DNA from: Cymbidium sinense
Lineage: Eukaryota; Streptophyta; Magnoliopsida; Asparagales; Orchidaceae
DNA: 64,000 nucleotides
Direction of reading: 5' to 3'
Assembly: GCA_021442155.1 (NCBI GenBank)
Contig: CM038222.1
Coordinates: forward strand, 61,292,266 to 61,356,265
Both the position numbers and the translations under genes were made by a program. The notes under the pieces were generated by a model that made no database searches, was not told the DNA's origin, and was given only the letters and a program-made list of their open reading frames with translations. Positions 1-13,800 of the stretch are shown here, in pieces (the first letter of the stretch is position 1; each line of letters starts with the position of its first letter).

Positions 1-3000
1 AGGATGTCCAGAATACCACTATCCTTAAATGCATATGGATATATAAGCAACTATAAGAATAGGAAAACCCATGCAAAAGTTGTATTTGATTTATGATTTT
101 TATTCATTGGTCATATTATACATACATATGTATAAGAGTTTTAGATGCGACTATTGACAGTAAGATACCAAAAGCTTTACATGGATGTCGGTATACCACT
201 TTTTTATATACAAATGTACAAAAGAACCACAAGAATGAGTTATATAATAAGTCATGTTTGATTTGATTATATGTGTTATGAAATTCCCCGCAAATGCAGA
301 AAAAATTTCAAATAGATATTGTAAATCTATATAAATACATATTTCATGCAAACTTATATATAATTAACATCCCTCCATATATTATAATTTTGAAAAATAA
401 CTTTTGAATAGTAATAATAGCCATACCTACTTTTAATTTAAATCAACACATGAAATTTGATATAAAATAAATCATTCCATTTAATTAATTTTAAAAGAGA
501 TGAATGCATGAATCATATGACATACAACATTTAATATGTTTGGAAAGAAATAAAGAACAAAATCACATGATCTCATTCATTCCAATTAATTCCTAAGGAC
601 AATCATACTAAATAAGGCTATTTAAAATAAACCAAAGTTCTTTAATGTCATTTTTAATTTTAAGTTTGATTTGATTTAAGAAATGTGAAAGTGGTTTGCT
701 AATCCTAACCCCATTCCCCATGTGTGAGGTAATTTGGTTTAATGAAAAGTAATTAGGTTGGTTTTATGTCTTATTTAGGTTACTGTATAAATTAAGTGAA
801 TTAATTAAATCCTTACCTATATCACCTTAAGTTAATTAACTAATTAATAACGAGACAATATGATATGCAATCACATGAAAAGTAAATTAGGAATGCTCTT
901 AAGAAATGAAAGTGACCTAATGTAATTGGATCATGATTAATAGTTAATTAGGCTTAAGAAGCTCACTTAATTACTTTCATGGTTTTCTCACATGAGCTAT
1001 AATTTCATTAGCTCTCTCTTTGGGTTATTGAACACCCAAAGAGCTACCCAAGATTGATTAAGGTTAGGTTGTGAATGAATGGATTTTAAATCAATTTAAT
1101 TTAATTAAGCCATTAGTTGATTAATTAAATCTTTTGATTATCTTTAATTAGGATGATGGAATTGATTTAGGGAGAGAGATCAAGAGATAGGTCTCAATCC
1201 CAATTACTAAGTCATTCTAATTAATAAAGCTTAGAGATAGCTCACATCTTAATAAAGTTAATTGATCAAAAGGTTAATTAATCACTTAATCTTTAATTAA
1301 TTGAAATGGATAAAGAGGCTTAATGAAATGGTCATAAGGAATGAACCTAAACCATTTCCCTAAGACTCTTTACTATTAAGAGAGGGAAATAAGCTTCATT
1401 AATGGGTTAAATTACTGTTCATTTACTAATTACCACTAATTAAATTAAGAAGGTGATTAAGGCTTAATCATGTAATTTTCTAATTGAGCAAATAAAAAAA
1501 AAAAAAAAAATAGGGGAGGTAGAGGTCATCACCCTAAACATCCACAAAAAATTTGAGATTAAATGGGTGATTAATTAAAGAGTAATTTAAATTTTTAATT
1601 AAACCTTAATTAAGCTAAAATCACTATTCAAAATTAGTTAATAATAATTTTCCTAGATTATACTCTGAAATATCTTCAAAATGGACCCTCATTTGTATTT
1701 TTTTTCTAGGTTTAGTTATGAATTTTGGAAGATTCAGCCTTAAAAAATATATTAATCAAGCATAATTAAAGCCTTAATCCCGTCGGGCCACGTGGCAGCT
1801 GACACGACCACTTTCCATGTGGTGCGATGAGAGTGGTTATTTAAGTTGTCATGCCAGGATGCTGACTCGGATTGCATCGGATGTGCTTTCCCGTGGACCA
1901 TCCGATCTAAGATCGGACGGCCACGATCAGATCCTGTGGTAAATAGGAGAAAAGGGAGGATCTAAGCGTGATCTAATTAGAGCAGTCCATTCCAATCATG
2001 CGGAACGGATGGCTCATGATCTATCTCCTACGAGTGACGTATGATGAAGCCCGTCTGCCATGAATCGCTTGATCTAAGCTCACCCGAGCTCAGATCCACT
2101 CCAAACTCAACCCACACCTTCGCACGAAGGATCCACATGGATCTAATGGCTATGATAGGCTCAAAGGAAACTTCTCTTCTAAAAGGACCAACAATTTTTC
2201 ATACAAGGCTCGGTTTTAGGAAATTATCTAGTTGGAGCTTATGACTAGCAGTTCCAACGATTGAGGAAGTTTCATTTTGAGAAAATGAAGCCCTGTTGAG
2301 CCGCACGAGCTTTGATTTGAGGTAGATTACTCCAAAGGACAAACTCCTCTTATTTGGCGATCAGTCTTGGTCAAACTCCTATTTCTAGCATATTGGAAGC
2401 TTGGGAAATTATTCTTTCGACTTCGACTAGGTACGGTGATGGTGTGGGTAAAAGGAATTAAGGTTTGATTGAGTGGAGAGGGTGTATTGATTGAAGGAAG
2501 GCTACTGTATTTTTAATTTTGCACATAGAGAGAAAATTCGATTGAGGGAGGCTTCGGGAAGGCTTGGAATGGCTCTGAGGGGTTTCAAAAATGCTTTTCA
2601 AACTCGCACATTGCCAAATGACCATTGCCACTCGAATTGGGAGAGTATTGGCCAAAAATGTGCGTGAAGGACAGATGGGATGGGTTTTCTTATTTCGGCT
2701 GACAGACCACCATCAAGGCACCGGAGAGGTCATATCCTACTCCACATGGCTTGACTTGAGTGGAGGGAGTTATGGGAGGAGTCTTTAAGGCTGGTGTGCA
2801 AAGTTCTCTTTTGGTTTGTCCATGGGGTGCTTGATTTGGCTTGAGTGAGGAGGAGTTAAACTCTCATTGGTCCTTGGCCAACCTAGGGTGGGTCAGGTGA
2901 GCTAGGTGGGTCATGTGGAGCCTCACTCGAGTGCTTGGAGGCTATCATGGTGATGGGGAAGTCAACTTGTTAATGTGAAGACCTAATGGAAAGAAGATTT

Positions 3001-3252
3001 GTCCAATGGCTAATCTCCTTGGTGGGGTCCACTATGGATTTGGGCTAGTTTGGGAATGGATTAGTACATGTTTGGGTTGGGTTTGACCAGGTCCTAGGGT
3101 ACCATGAGTTGGTTTTGAGTGATTTGGCTTCATTTGGTCAAAATAGACTCATTTGGGTTATGTTGGGTTGGGTTAACCAATTTATCACATTGGGTCAAAC
3201 CAAGGCTTGGGTTAGGTTCAAATGATGATTTGGGATATTTTGGTTCAATTAC
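1..3252 (-). mobile_element. Older copy of the giant LTR, left part (interrupted)
   Basis: This stretch is collinear with roughly 5930-8755 of the younger LTR at 3253-10837. The shared landmarks are the 'atgcaaaagttg' segment near 70, the GC-rich island at 1780-1935 and the GGTCAA-rich end at 3060-3240. It stops exactly where the younger element begins, and the same LTR resumes at 27365. It is therefore one half of an older LTR into which a related element jumped. There is no coding capacity; the small open frames here are chance. The copy continues left of the window. Divergence from the younger copies is clearly greater than between the two younger LTRs. The family is inferred from the younger element. 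Confidence 0.75.
1787..1796. promoter_or_regulatory. G-box palindrome in the GC-rich island of the older LTR
   Basis: GCCACGTGGC is a perfect 10-bp palindrome containing the plant G-box core CACGTG. It sits in a GC-rich island (about 1780-1935) inside otherwise very AT-rich LTR. The same island is recognisable in the other LTR copies near 7462-7640 and 24150-24260, but the G-box itself is eroded there. A second short palindrome, TCCGATCT-A-AGATCGGA, lies near 1908-1924. A regulatory role in LTR transcription is inference only. Confidence 0.3.
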
Positions 3253-6200
3253 TGTGGTGAAAAATTTTCACACACATATTAGAGTCACTTTCAAATCTTG
3301 GATAAGGAGAGAAACTATATGTAAAATTCATCTTGGTAAGACACCACATGAAATGATACTTATTGGTGATGATACATCATTAAGAACAGTGTACTATCTC
3401 AAGATAGAAGTCACTACCCTTTAATGGAACCAATCACCTCAATAAGGACTCTAAAAATGATGGGTTGCATATGTACAAATATTCTTCCCTACTTTACATG
3501 GAAAAGTAAAGCAGGTTTATTTTAAATGGGTTCATAAGTTTCCTAGGCAAGCCCCATAGTTAATTACATCCTAAGAATGGGATCCTTAGAAAACTCTCGA
3601 TTAAGACAAATGATCATTATCAAGATTTCAATAAGGATGATCAATTGGTTTGTTTGAAGATCAAATGGGATTGATCAAAAGGTTTCAAGCTAAATGAGAT
3701 AAGTAGGAGATGCTCGATGCTAGGCTGAGCATCTCAAACTATCTATAGTTGGGCTTTTCATTTTAGAAATTGATTTAGTTTATTTGAGTTGCATTTTCAT
3801 TAGAAATTTAGGACTTAAGATTCCAACACAAGATTAAGAAATGCCTAAGAGGTGAGAATTATGCTTATGACCCAAAGGGAGAAGCAACCTCGAGAACCTA
3901 AATCTAGGGAGCTTTGAGAGGGGCACAACCTAAATCAAAAATGGGTAATTGGTTTGCCTCCAGAGAGGACAAATCACGAGACTTGGACTTACACGAGGGG
4001 GGCCAACTAACTCCTCTACAATTTTAAATACATGTAGGCAAGTCTTATGCTTATGCAAGATAGTTAGGCTATTTTTATTTAGAAAGATACTAAGTCCTTA
4101 AACTCACTCCCTAAAGAGACTAGATCATGTAAATGTATGCTTCAAATGACTAAATCTAATCATCAAATTTCATTTTATTTTCATTTTGGACAATTATTTT
4201 GACTCATAATAGGATTTTTATGACTAATGCATGAGAAGAAGATTATTGGCCAAAATCAATGATAAGGAGGAGGTGAGTTTCCACCCCTCAAAGGTCAAGT
4301 CGTTCTTTGGCAAGGTGGAAACCCTCCAATCAAGAGTGAAATAAGATGCATTTGTGCATGATATTATAAAGAAATGCATCCAAGGGTTGCTAATTCTTTT
4401 ATCTTGATTTTAAACATGCTTTAGGTGAGGTTATGAGTTATTTATTTTGAGTTGTTAAGTTGGGTAAAAGATTTATTTTTCCTAAAGAGCCTAATCCTCA
4501 TCCGGCCATACATAAAGCAAGGAAGAAACTAGAAAAATCATGCCACTTAATGCAACAAATCAACAATCAATTTATAAAGCTAATCACAAAAGAATAAATG
4601 GTCATTTGTGGTGGGACACCCACATAAACCCAAAATATCAAATTGGGTAGCGAGCTCTACTTATATACAATTATTACAAATGAATTAAATTATAATTAAG
4701 CAAAGAATTCATTGTTATGGGGTCTTCAAGCTTTATTCTTCTTTCTTCTTTTCTTCTTTCTTATTCTTCTTTCTTCTTTTCTTCTTCTTGGTTCTTCTTT
4801 GGATGGTTGGAAGGTGGATGCTCCAAGGCTTCACATGGTACATAAGATGAGATCTTATGACCAATGTTCATCTAATCCCATAACAAATCATTCCAAAATC
4901 CTAATTATACAAATTTTTACATGAAAGTAGAAATCTAACTAACACCTACAAAATAAAGGTTATTTAAATCACACCACAAATCCCAAGCATGTATATTGGA
5001 CTTATCACCCACACATGGGTGACTAAGTCCACATTATGGATTAGGGGTATAAGAACACAAGCAAAGCATTTATATTTTTATTTATGATAGCTCCTTAAGC
5101 ACAATCCTTGAAAAGAATAGTTAGACTAAGAATCCTACCATTCATTTTATGAGCATACACCCTAACATCCAGTCTAAAATATTTATCTCAAAATGAAACA
5201 TAACATCAAACCATGCACCAGCCAAACCTAAGGCTATAAGTGGAGACTTAGGCTAACGTGTGTGCTTTGAAGGTATATGTAATATGCTTAGCTTAGGACT
5301 TTGGGTTAAAATTTTCTAAGTGTGAAGGATATGTTCAACTTAGAGGAGGGTTTCATTTAAGTTTATTAAGTGTTTTGGGTTTATTTTATCTCATGTTTTA
5401 ATTTAGTTTGGTAAAACTACAATTAATTAAGTTATGAGAGAGGGAAAGAGAGAGAACTTCTCTTTCCTTCCCTAACCAAGTAATTTCTAAGGGAAGTTCA
5501 CATTTTAATTTCATTTAGGTGAATGTTTTGATTAAATATTTTAATTAATCCTATGTTTAGATGAACTCTAAACAAACCTTATTCAAAAAGAAAGGCATTT
5601 TAAGATTAAATAAAATGAATCAAAATTCACATAACACACATTACTTCACTTCTTTCCCATCATATATAACATGCATATGGATGGACCCTAAGCATATCTA
5701 TACATGCAAATGAGAGTTAACACACTTTATGATGCATGCTAAGTAATCCATTTAAGAAAATTTAGAAGTTAAACATGCATGAATTTTCTTAAGTAGAAAA
5801 GGTTTTCCTTATCCAAAATTTTACATACATACATGAAAGTAAGAAAGGCATAAGTGAGTACAATGCCATTGTTAACTAGAGGTGTAAGGTATAAAATCTA
5901 CTTAGGGCTTAAATCTTTACAACCTTGAGGTTGTCAACTAATATACCACTTTCATACAAACATGCATATAAAAGAAATGAAAAGGAATATGCAAAAGTTG
6001 TTTAATAGATTTGTTTTTTTATGCAATTTATTCATGCAAGTGTAGGCAATCTTTCTTAGATGATAGCATAGGGATGAATAGGGATATAGAATTAAGTAAG
6101 TGTTGGGTTCTTTTCAAATGAACCACATCTTTCAACTCTATTCAAAACTATGCTAACATAGAAAGAAGAAGGAAATAAACATACTTTATAATTTATCACA

Positions 6201-8619
6201 TGCAAGCTTATAATTAAGATATGAATAGCACTTTCAGATTTGATATTTCATTTATAAGTTTTTAAAATATTTTGGATTTAATAGTGATTATAGCCATTCA
6301 TATTTTACTTTAGCCAACACATGCACATTTGACATAAAGTAAACAATTTTATTTTAAAATTTGAAACATGAAATTATGAATGCATGAATCACATGACATA
6401 CAACCTAACATGTTAGGAAAGATCAAGAAATGAAAGCATATGAAAACAAACTCACTTTACTTAAATCCTAAAGACATTCTTAAGAAAATTTAGAATAAAT
6501 CAAATTGAATTTCAAAATGATTTTTTTAGTTTGAAGTTTGATTTAAATTTGAAAAGGTGAGATGTGTTTGCTATTCCTAACCCATTCCCACATGTGTTTT
6601 GTATTTTATTTAATTTTTAGATAATTAAATCCATTTTAAGCATTGATTAGGTTAAGGTATGAATTAAGTGACATAATTAACCCTTATCCACACCACCTTA
6701 GACAAATTAACTAAGTAATTATGAGCCAATGAGATGACAAAAACCCACAAGGTATTTAAATTTGCAATGCACCTAATAATGAAAGGCCCAATGTAATTTG
6801 GCTCACAATTAAAAGTTAATTAAGCTAAGGGGTTTAGCTTAAGTACTTTTAAAACACAACTTGAAAGGGTTTTAATTTCTTAATTGAACTTAGGCTATTA
6901 AACACCTAAGCATCTACCCAAGGTAGATTAATTAAGTTCTAGAACTTTTTAGAATTTTTGAAAATTGATTAAGGGGATAATTAATGAATTAACCCAATTA
7001 AGAGGGATTAAGGAGAGAAGGGGTTTAGGGAATAGCTTGGGAAATGCCCCAAAATTATTCTATAAAACACTACTTTGGATCGACCTTAACTTAATAGGTA
7101 AATCCACTAATCACACCTTAATTACCCTTAATTACATAAAAGGGGATTAGGGAATGAAATAGAAATTTTCCAATTAAGCCTCAATAAATCTCAAGAAAAT
7201 TAGGGGAGGCGGTCATCCCTAAAATGAACTAAAATTTGAGATTAATTGATGACCTAATTAAGTAATTAGCTAATTAAGATTCCCAAAGAAACCAAATTTA
7301 GAAAAATTCAAAATCCATTGAAAATATTTTAAAATATTCTAGATGAAATTATCTATTAGCATTTTTCTTATATTTTTTTATTTTTTATGAGAGTTATGAA
7401 TTTTAGAAGTTCTCAAGGAATTAGAATTAATTAGGCATTTTATTAATCCCAAACTAATCTCTTGCTCGCGGCGACATGGCGTGATGGTCGGTAGCGCTTT
7501 ACATGTATCGTCACATGAGCCCTTTAAGTTGTCATCCCAGGCGGTCGGCGCCGCTTATATCTCGTCGATCAAAGATCGGATAGCTAAAATTCCTGGTTTA
7601 TAAAATGGATAAATTTAACTAAATAATCTTCATTCATCCAATGCGTGGATGGATGACCAGATTCTTCCTAGCTTCAAGAATGAGTCCATGATCAGGGATC
7701 AGCTCGATTGAGCATGAATCATTCAACTCAACACACCATCTAAAGAATAGAGTGGCCAATCCAATGGTGGATTTCACATGAATGAAAATTTCTTTCACAA
7801 GGACCAACACCTCTAATCTAAGTGGTTGAAAATCACATACCTGGAGGTGATCACTCGAGATCGATGAGGTAGCTTGCAGTGGAGATGAAGCCTGTTGAAA
7901 GTTCTAGCCTTGAGGTTGAGTGGATCAATGGGTGGACCAACTCCTCTTCAAGATCTTGCGGCTTTGATTAAATTGAGCTCTTCCTTGCTCTAAAACTTCA
8001 AAAGCTTGGTCTTAGCTACATTGTGTGCAAGAGGAATTTTAATTTGGGTGTAGAAATTGGCAATGATGGACCTCCCTATTTTGCATTGTGCAAAAGCGAA
8101 AATGGAATTCAAATCCTCTAGAGACCTTGGGAAAGCTCAGATGGTTCAGGGTTCAGTCGATCAAGAGTGAAGTGAAATTTCATTGAATTAGGAGTATATC
8201 TCCCCATGTGGGATGGTGACCATTAGTTGCCATTTTGATCCAATTGACCATATGGAGTGTTGTTTAGGTGTTTGATCATGCACATGGTGGTTTGATTTGG
8301 GAGTGGAATGAACTTCCCATGTGCTTGAAATTGAGCTTAAGGGGAGTTTGAAATAATTTTTCATAGGTGGTCGGGTTTGGTCTATGGGTCAAAGCAAACC
8401 CATTGGGTTGGGTGCACCACTCATCACTAAGTCTCTTTGAGCTTTTAGGAAAGCCTCAAGTGATTGTGAAGAGTGTATGACCAAAGTACCCATGGGTAGG
8501 CCAAAATTTGTTCTATGGCCTAGGGGTAAAATGCTTATTTTTTTTTTCACTTTGGGTATATTTGGTATGTTGAGAAAATGGGTTAGGCCAAGTTTCAATG
8601 GATTTGGAATCCATTTGAT

Positions 8620-9480
8620 AGGGTTTGGCTCATGTTGACCCATTTGGGTCAAAATGGGTCAACTTGGGTCAAGTTGATAATTGGTCAAATTGGGTCAAAC
8701 CAAGGGTTGGGTCAAGTTCATATGACCATTTGAAATGTTTTGGTGCCTTTGGTTTGGTTCAATTTGGTATATATTTGGTTTTGGCTCATATGACTTCATT
8801 TAGGTCAAATGGGTCAAGTTGACCTATTTGACCCATTTGACCTATTTGAGGTAGGTCAAGTAGGTTTAGGTTTGGTTAGTCATATGGGTGGATTGGTATC
8901 TTTGTTTCCAATCAATTTGGGTTAGGTTCAATTTTGGCTCAACATGACCCTTTAGGTCATGTTGGGTCTAAGGTCAATTAATTGGGCGGGTCTAGTTGGG
9001 CCAATTGAGGCTTTGGTCAAGTTCAACAAGTGATTTGGAATGAACTTGACCCATTTCAATCAATTTGGCTTAGATCAAGTTTTGACACATTTTGGCCCTT
9101 TAGGTCAAAATGGGTCAACTTGGGTCAAGTGGGCCAATTGGGCTAGGTTAGGCTCAAATGTTGGTCTGGTCAAGTTCAAACATAGGTCATGAGTGAACTT
9201 AGATCAATGGTTTTAATCAATTTGCCTATAATGGAATTTGGCTATGTAAGGTTTAATTTTAGGTTAAGTGTTGACTTGGTCAACCCTTAGGTTTGACTTT
9301 TTTTGACCCAATTTGATTGATTGATCATCCCATGATGATTGTTGATCATGATGAGAGGGGGTATATGAGTTTGGTTCAATCCAATTTGGTTAGGATCAAG
9401 TTGGCTCATAAGGTACTTTAGGTCACTTTGGGTCAAGTGAGCCTAAGTGGGTCAAATGGCTTGTCAAAGCTTGATTTGAA
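8620..9480. repeat. Dense GGTCAA/TTGACC motif block in the 3' LTR
   Basis: About 24 copies of GGTCAA or its complement TTGACC lie in about 860 bp, mostly within short degenerate phrases such as TTGGGTCAAATTGG. By chance fewer than one would be expected. TTGACC fits the W-box consensus bound by WRKY factors (TTGACY). The same block recurs at 25270-26080 in the 5' LTR and at 27410-28230 in the older LTR. Whether any site is bound is unknown; the pattern may simply reflect expansion of a short repeat. Confidence 0.6.
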
Positions 9481-9799
9481 GTTGGTTGATCTTGTATATG
9501 GACTTATGATTGAAATATAAATCCATTTACAAGTGGTTTGAAGTCAAATGGGTTTTGATCCATTTGAAAATTTCATATTCAAAGGAAGAATATGAAAGGG
9601 GTTTTGGGTTTGATTTTTGATTTGGGTTTTGATTGTTTGATTGAAGTTTGGATTTATATATGAGCTCATGATTGTAGGATTGATTGAACCATGAGAGAAA
9701 ATCAAGGGTTTGGCTTGATTTGAAAGTGATTTGGCTAAGTTCAAGATTTTGGCTTGAAAGGCTTAGATTTGATTTTGAATGGATTTGAGTTTGATTTTT

Positions 9800-10420
9800 T
9801 GGATTTGGTTTTGATTGTTTGAATTTATATTTCATTTATATATGTGAATATAAATGAGAATATAAATGGATCATGAGAAAAAAGGATTTGAAGTGGTTTA
9901 ATCATGATTTAGGTTAAATCCATTAAAGGAATTTAAAGGATTTAAGAAATTTTTAATTTGAAATTTAATTTTGAATTGGATTTTGATTGATTTATATTTA
10001 TATTTCATTTATATATGAGAATATAAATGAGAATACAAATAAGTTTTGAGAAAATCTCATGAGTTTGAAATGGTTTGATCAAAGTTTAGGTTAAATCCAT
10101 TAAAGGGAATTTAAAGGATTTAAGGTAATTTCAAGGATTTTAAATTTGGAATTTAATTTTTAAGTTGAATTTGATTGATTTATATTTATATTTCACTTAT
10201 ATATGAGAATATAAATGAGAATACAAATATATTTTGAGAAAATCCCAAGGATTTGAATAGGTTTGATCAAAGTTTAGGATTGATTTTGGCTAAGTCCTTT
10301 AATGGAAAATTAAAGGGACTTAAGAAAATTTTCGTGAGTTGATTTTGAATTTTGAATTTGATTTGATGGGTTTGAATTTATATTTCATTTATATATGTGA
10401 ATATAAATGGATCATGAAAA
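9800..10420. repeat. Four stem-loop repeats at about 190-bp spacing in the 3' LTR
   Basis: Each unit contains CATTTATAT, a 6-7 base loop, then ATATAAATG, a perfect 9-bp stem. One example is 10006-10014 paired with 10021-10029. Units occur near 9833, 10006, 10196 and 10387, separated by related AT-rich text containing 'tttaaaggatttaag'. The right LTR has the same series near 26430-26990, and the older LTR has diverged versions near 28435 and 28770. Confidence 0.6.
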
Positions 10421-10837
10421 GATCTCAAAGATTGAATAAGTTTGAATCATGATTTTGGTTAAGTCCTTAAGGGGAAATTAAGGACTTAGGCAAAATTTGG
10501 ACTTATGAATTTTTGATGAATTTTTTATCATGGGTTTCATCAAAGTTTCAATCATGGATTTGATTTGAGTTTGGAGAAAATCAAACAAGATTGATTTGGA
10601 GTTTTGACTTGAAAGAAGGAAAGGTGAGGAATGGTGCAAGCTAAGGGTAGATAAATTTCCTAACACCCCTAAGTCATGACCTATTCCTATGGTTAAACCT
10701 TCTAAGTCTTCTAGGGTTAGGGGAGTGTCCACCTAATCACTAGATGTGTCTTAATACTAAGGAACTCTTACACTCTAAGAGGAATCCTATGTCTAATATG
10801 GAGGTGTTGAGAGCTCATCCTAAAAATGAGGTCAACG

Positions 10838-13800
10838 AAGGGAGCCCAATAGGTGTGGTGTGACTGACCAGGTACACCGCACATATTGGTGTTGACCGAA
10901 ATGATCAATAACACCGGGAGATCACAAGCATTAGCAGAAAAATCTATCCCTAACCCAAAGAGTAGAAAGAATCGAGAGCCTAATGCAATGTGGCTCTACT
11001 TATGTCCAAGACATAAGAGAGAGGGAAGAATCCACTAAGGAATAGAGTGTGAACCTTTCACTAGGGAAATATGTTCAAATTATCAACAAGGGGATGAGAG
11101 ATCTGATTTGAGTTTTGCTAAGTGAAGAGGGTTGAATTTGCTTTAATTTTTTGTTTGTTGAATTTGTTTTGGTTTGTTTTGATTAGACTCCATGGGGGTA
11201 GAAAAGTGAAATCTCCACTAGGGAGGCAAGTTCAAGTCATCCACAAGGGAGGGGTTGAGAAATTCACTGAGGGATAAGAATCCTAGATCCACTGGGGGAC
11301 CAGAAAGATTTGCATCTCACTGAGGAGAAGCAAAAAGAAGTGATTTAGATTAACTATTTATTTTGTTTCTTTGGATTTGTTTATTTTAAATTTTTAGATT
11401 TTTAGGTTTTGAGATTTTGAGATGAACCCTGTTGGTTTACGATGGATCGCACTGAGTAGAAGCCATGGAATCCTAGAACCAACTCAAATTTATCAATCCA
11501 AAGGGGCAGTCTACTAGACACATAGTAGGACTAACCAACCAAGGAGATGCCTTTCGATACACATCAGCTGTACTAGGAAGAAATCATAGTAGAATTACAT
11601 CCTCTAAAGTAGGAATCAGTTGTTGGGGTAATCTATTGGCAGGGCAATAGATTGAACCCAACCTAAGGTTGACTATTGAGTGAATGTCATTGGGTGACTT
11701 AAATTAACTCAAAGATAGTAAAGATAGATTTCATTTTTAAATTTTGTTTATTTTGATGAATCCTATTGGTTCGTGATAGATCACACTAAGAAGGGACCGT
11801 GGAGGCCTAGACCTAACTCAAATTTACCAATCCAAAGGGATAGTCTACTAAACACAAGGTAAAACTATCCAACCAAAGGAGTGCCTTTCATTTTGCAATG
11901 GTCAAGTTTTAAGAAGAAAGCGCAGGGACTCACATCTTCTAGAAACAAGGAACCACTGGGGTGATCGATTTCTTTGGGCAACAAATCAAACCCAACCTAG
12001 GGATGACTATTGAGTGAATGTCGTTGGGGGACTTAAATCAACTCAAAGATAGTCAAAGATAAATTTCATTTTTAGATTTATTATTTTGATTATGATGAAT
12101 CCTATTGGTTTGCGATGAACTGCACTGAGTAGGGGCCGTGGATGCTTGGACCTAACTCAGATTTACCAATTCAAAAGAAGTAGTCTACCAACCATAAGGT
12201 AATACTATCCAACCAAACGAGTGCCTTTCAATTTGCAATGGTTAATTTTTAAGAAGAAAGCATGGGGACTCACATCTTCTAGAAATAAGGAACCACTGGA
12301 GTGATCGGTTAGCAAGGCAACGGATCAAACCCGACCTAGGGCTGACTATTGAGTGAATGCCGTTGGGGGACTTAAATCAACTCAAGGATAGTCAAAGATA
12401 GATTTTATTTTTAGATTTATTATTTAGATGGATTTCATTGGTTTGCGATGGATCATACTGAGAAGGAGCTTATATTAGCCTAGACCTATCTCAGATTTAC
12501 AAATCCAAATAAAGTAGATTCCCAGCCGATGGGAGAACTATCCGACCAAAGGAGTGCCTTTCGTTTGTAATGATCAATTGAAGGGAAAGCTCGGGACTCA
12601 CATCTTCACTAAAAAGATCACGATCGACAGCTGGGCAACAAATCACCATTTAGGACTACCTATCGATTTGTGACAATCATGCTAAAAAGAATGTGTCATA
12701 GTCTTATATCTTTCAAAGAGGAATGACTATCGGGGTAACCTGCTTGAGGCAAAATAGATTAAACCCATCCTAAGGGCGACTATGAAGTGAGTACCGACCC
12801 GGGAATTTATCTTAACTTAGGTAGTCAGGAAAATCCTATAGGGAGTTATGCTGACACTGCCCTAAAGATAGGATGCCTACTTAGGAGAAGGGGCCCTTTG
12901 GGGGCTTGAATTCCTAATCCAAAAGCGAATTAATTTTGTTTATTTATTTTAGTTTATTTTAACGTGGACCCTATTAGTTTGTGAGGAATCAAACTGAGAA
13001 GGAGCTTATATCAGCCTAGACCTATCTCAGATTTACTGAAGTAAGGAGAATCTGCATATCCGCTTAACAAATTCTCTAACCATAGGGGTGACTACTAGGA
13101 AAGGGGGACTGTTCAATCCAAAAGTAACCTGAGTAGTGTCTAAATAGGGTTGTAAAGGACTTGATCCAAATAGAGTTTCAGAAGGGGATGGGGCTAGTTA
13201 GGGCTTAATCCAACACCCTGGAGAAAATGACATGGCTAGTCATAAATTCAATAGGTATTTGGTGTCCAACTCAAGGAGAAAGCATCGGGACTCACATCTG
13301 CTAAGAGTGGTGTACTCACCGGATGAGTCATTATCAGCATAGCAAACATCAACTAACCTAAGGTGCCCATAAAACAATCACCTAGGAAGAAAGCTCGAAC
13401 TCACATCCTCCCATAGAATGACCATGATAGTCTATCTTCGCTCGACAGTTATCCGACCTAGGGCACTAATGAGTGAATGCCACTGGGGGACTTATACCAA
13501 CTCAAAAGTAGTCAAGAGGAAAGGAGCCTCTAGGGGACTTATCCTAAACCTCAAATATACTCAACCTAGTTAGAACATGATGGCTAGTTCAAGAAGAAAG
13601 TACAGGGACTCACATCTTCTTAAGCAAGGTCAACATGAGGTAGCTTACTAGCTGGGCAGTGAATTCTACCATACTAACAAGGTGTTCATTGGTTTTCAAT
13701 AATCAAATTAGGAAGAAAGCTTGAGGACTCACATCTTCCAACAAATGACCGCTGGGGTGACATACTAGTGAGGTAGCATATAGACTCGATTTAGAGCAGC

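Larger units (their letters stand above)
3253..10837 (-). repeat. 3' LTR of the giant element (left copy)
   Basis: This is the 7585-bp left LTR, collinear from end to end with 19907-27364. Matched landmarks are a TTC-rich tract (4720-4790), a 'gcaaaagttg' block near 5990, a GC-rich island (7462-7640), a GGTCAA/TTGACC-rich block (8620-9480), four stem-loop repeats (9800-10420), and an end block with 'cctaacacccctaag' near 10660. The two copies differ by many short indels and substitutions, so the insertion is not recent unless the assembly is poorly polished here. All open reading frames in it are short and not shared between copies. Confidence 0.85.

Noticed and set aside
9527..9835. 102-codon minus-strand frame (Asn/Ser/Gln-rich)
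   Set aside because: It lies in the AT-rich LTR repeat zone, and the equivalent place in the other LTR (26115-26348) breaks the frame; composition alone explains it.
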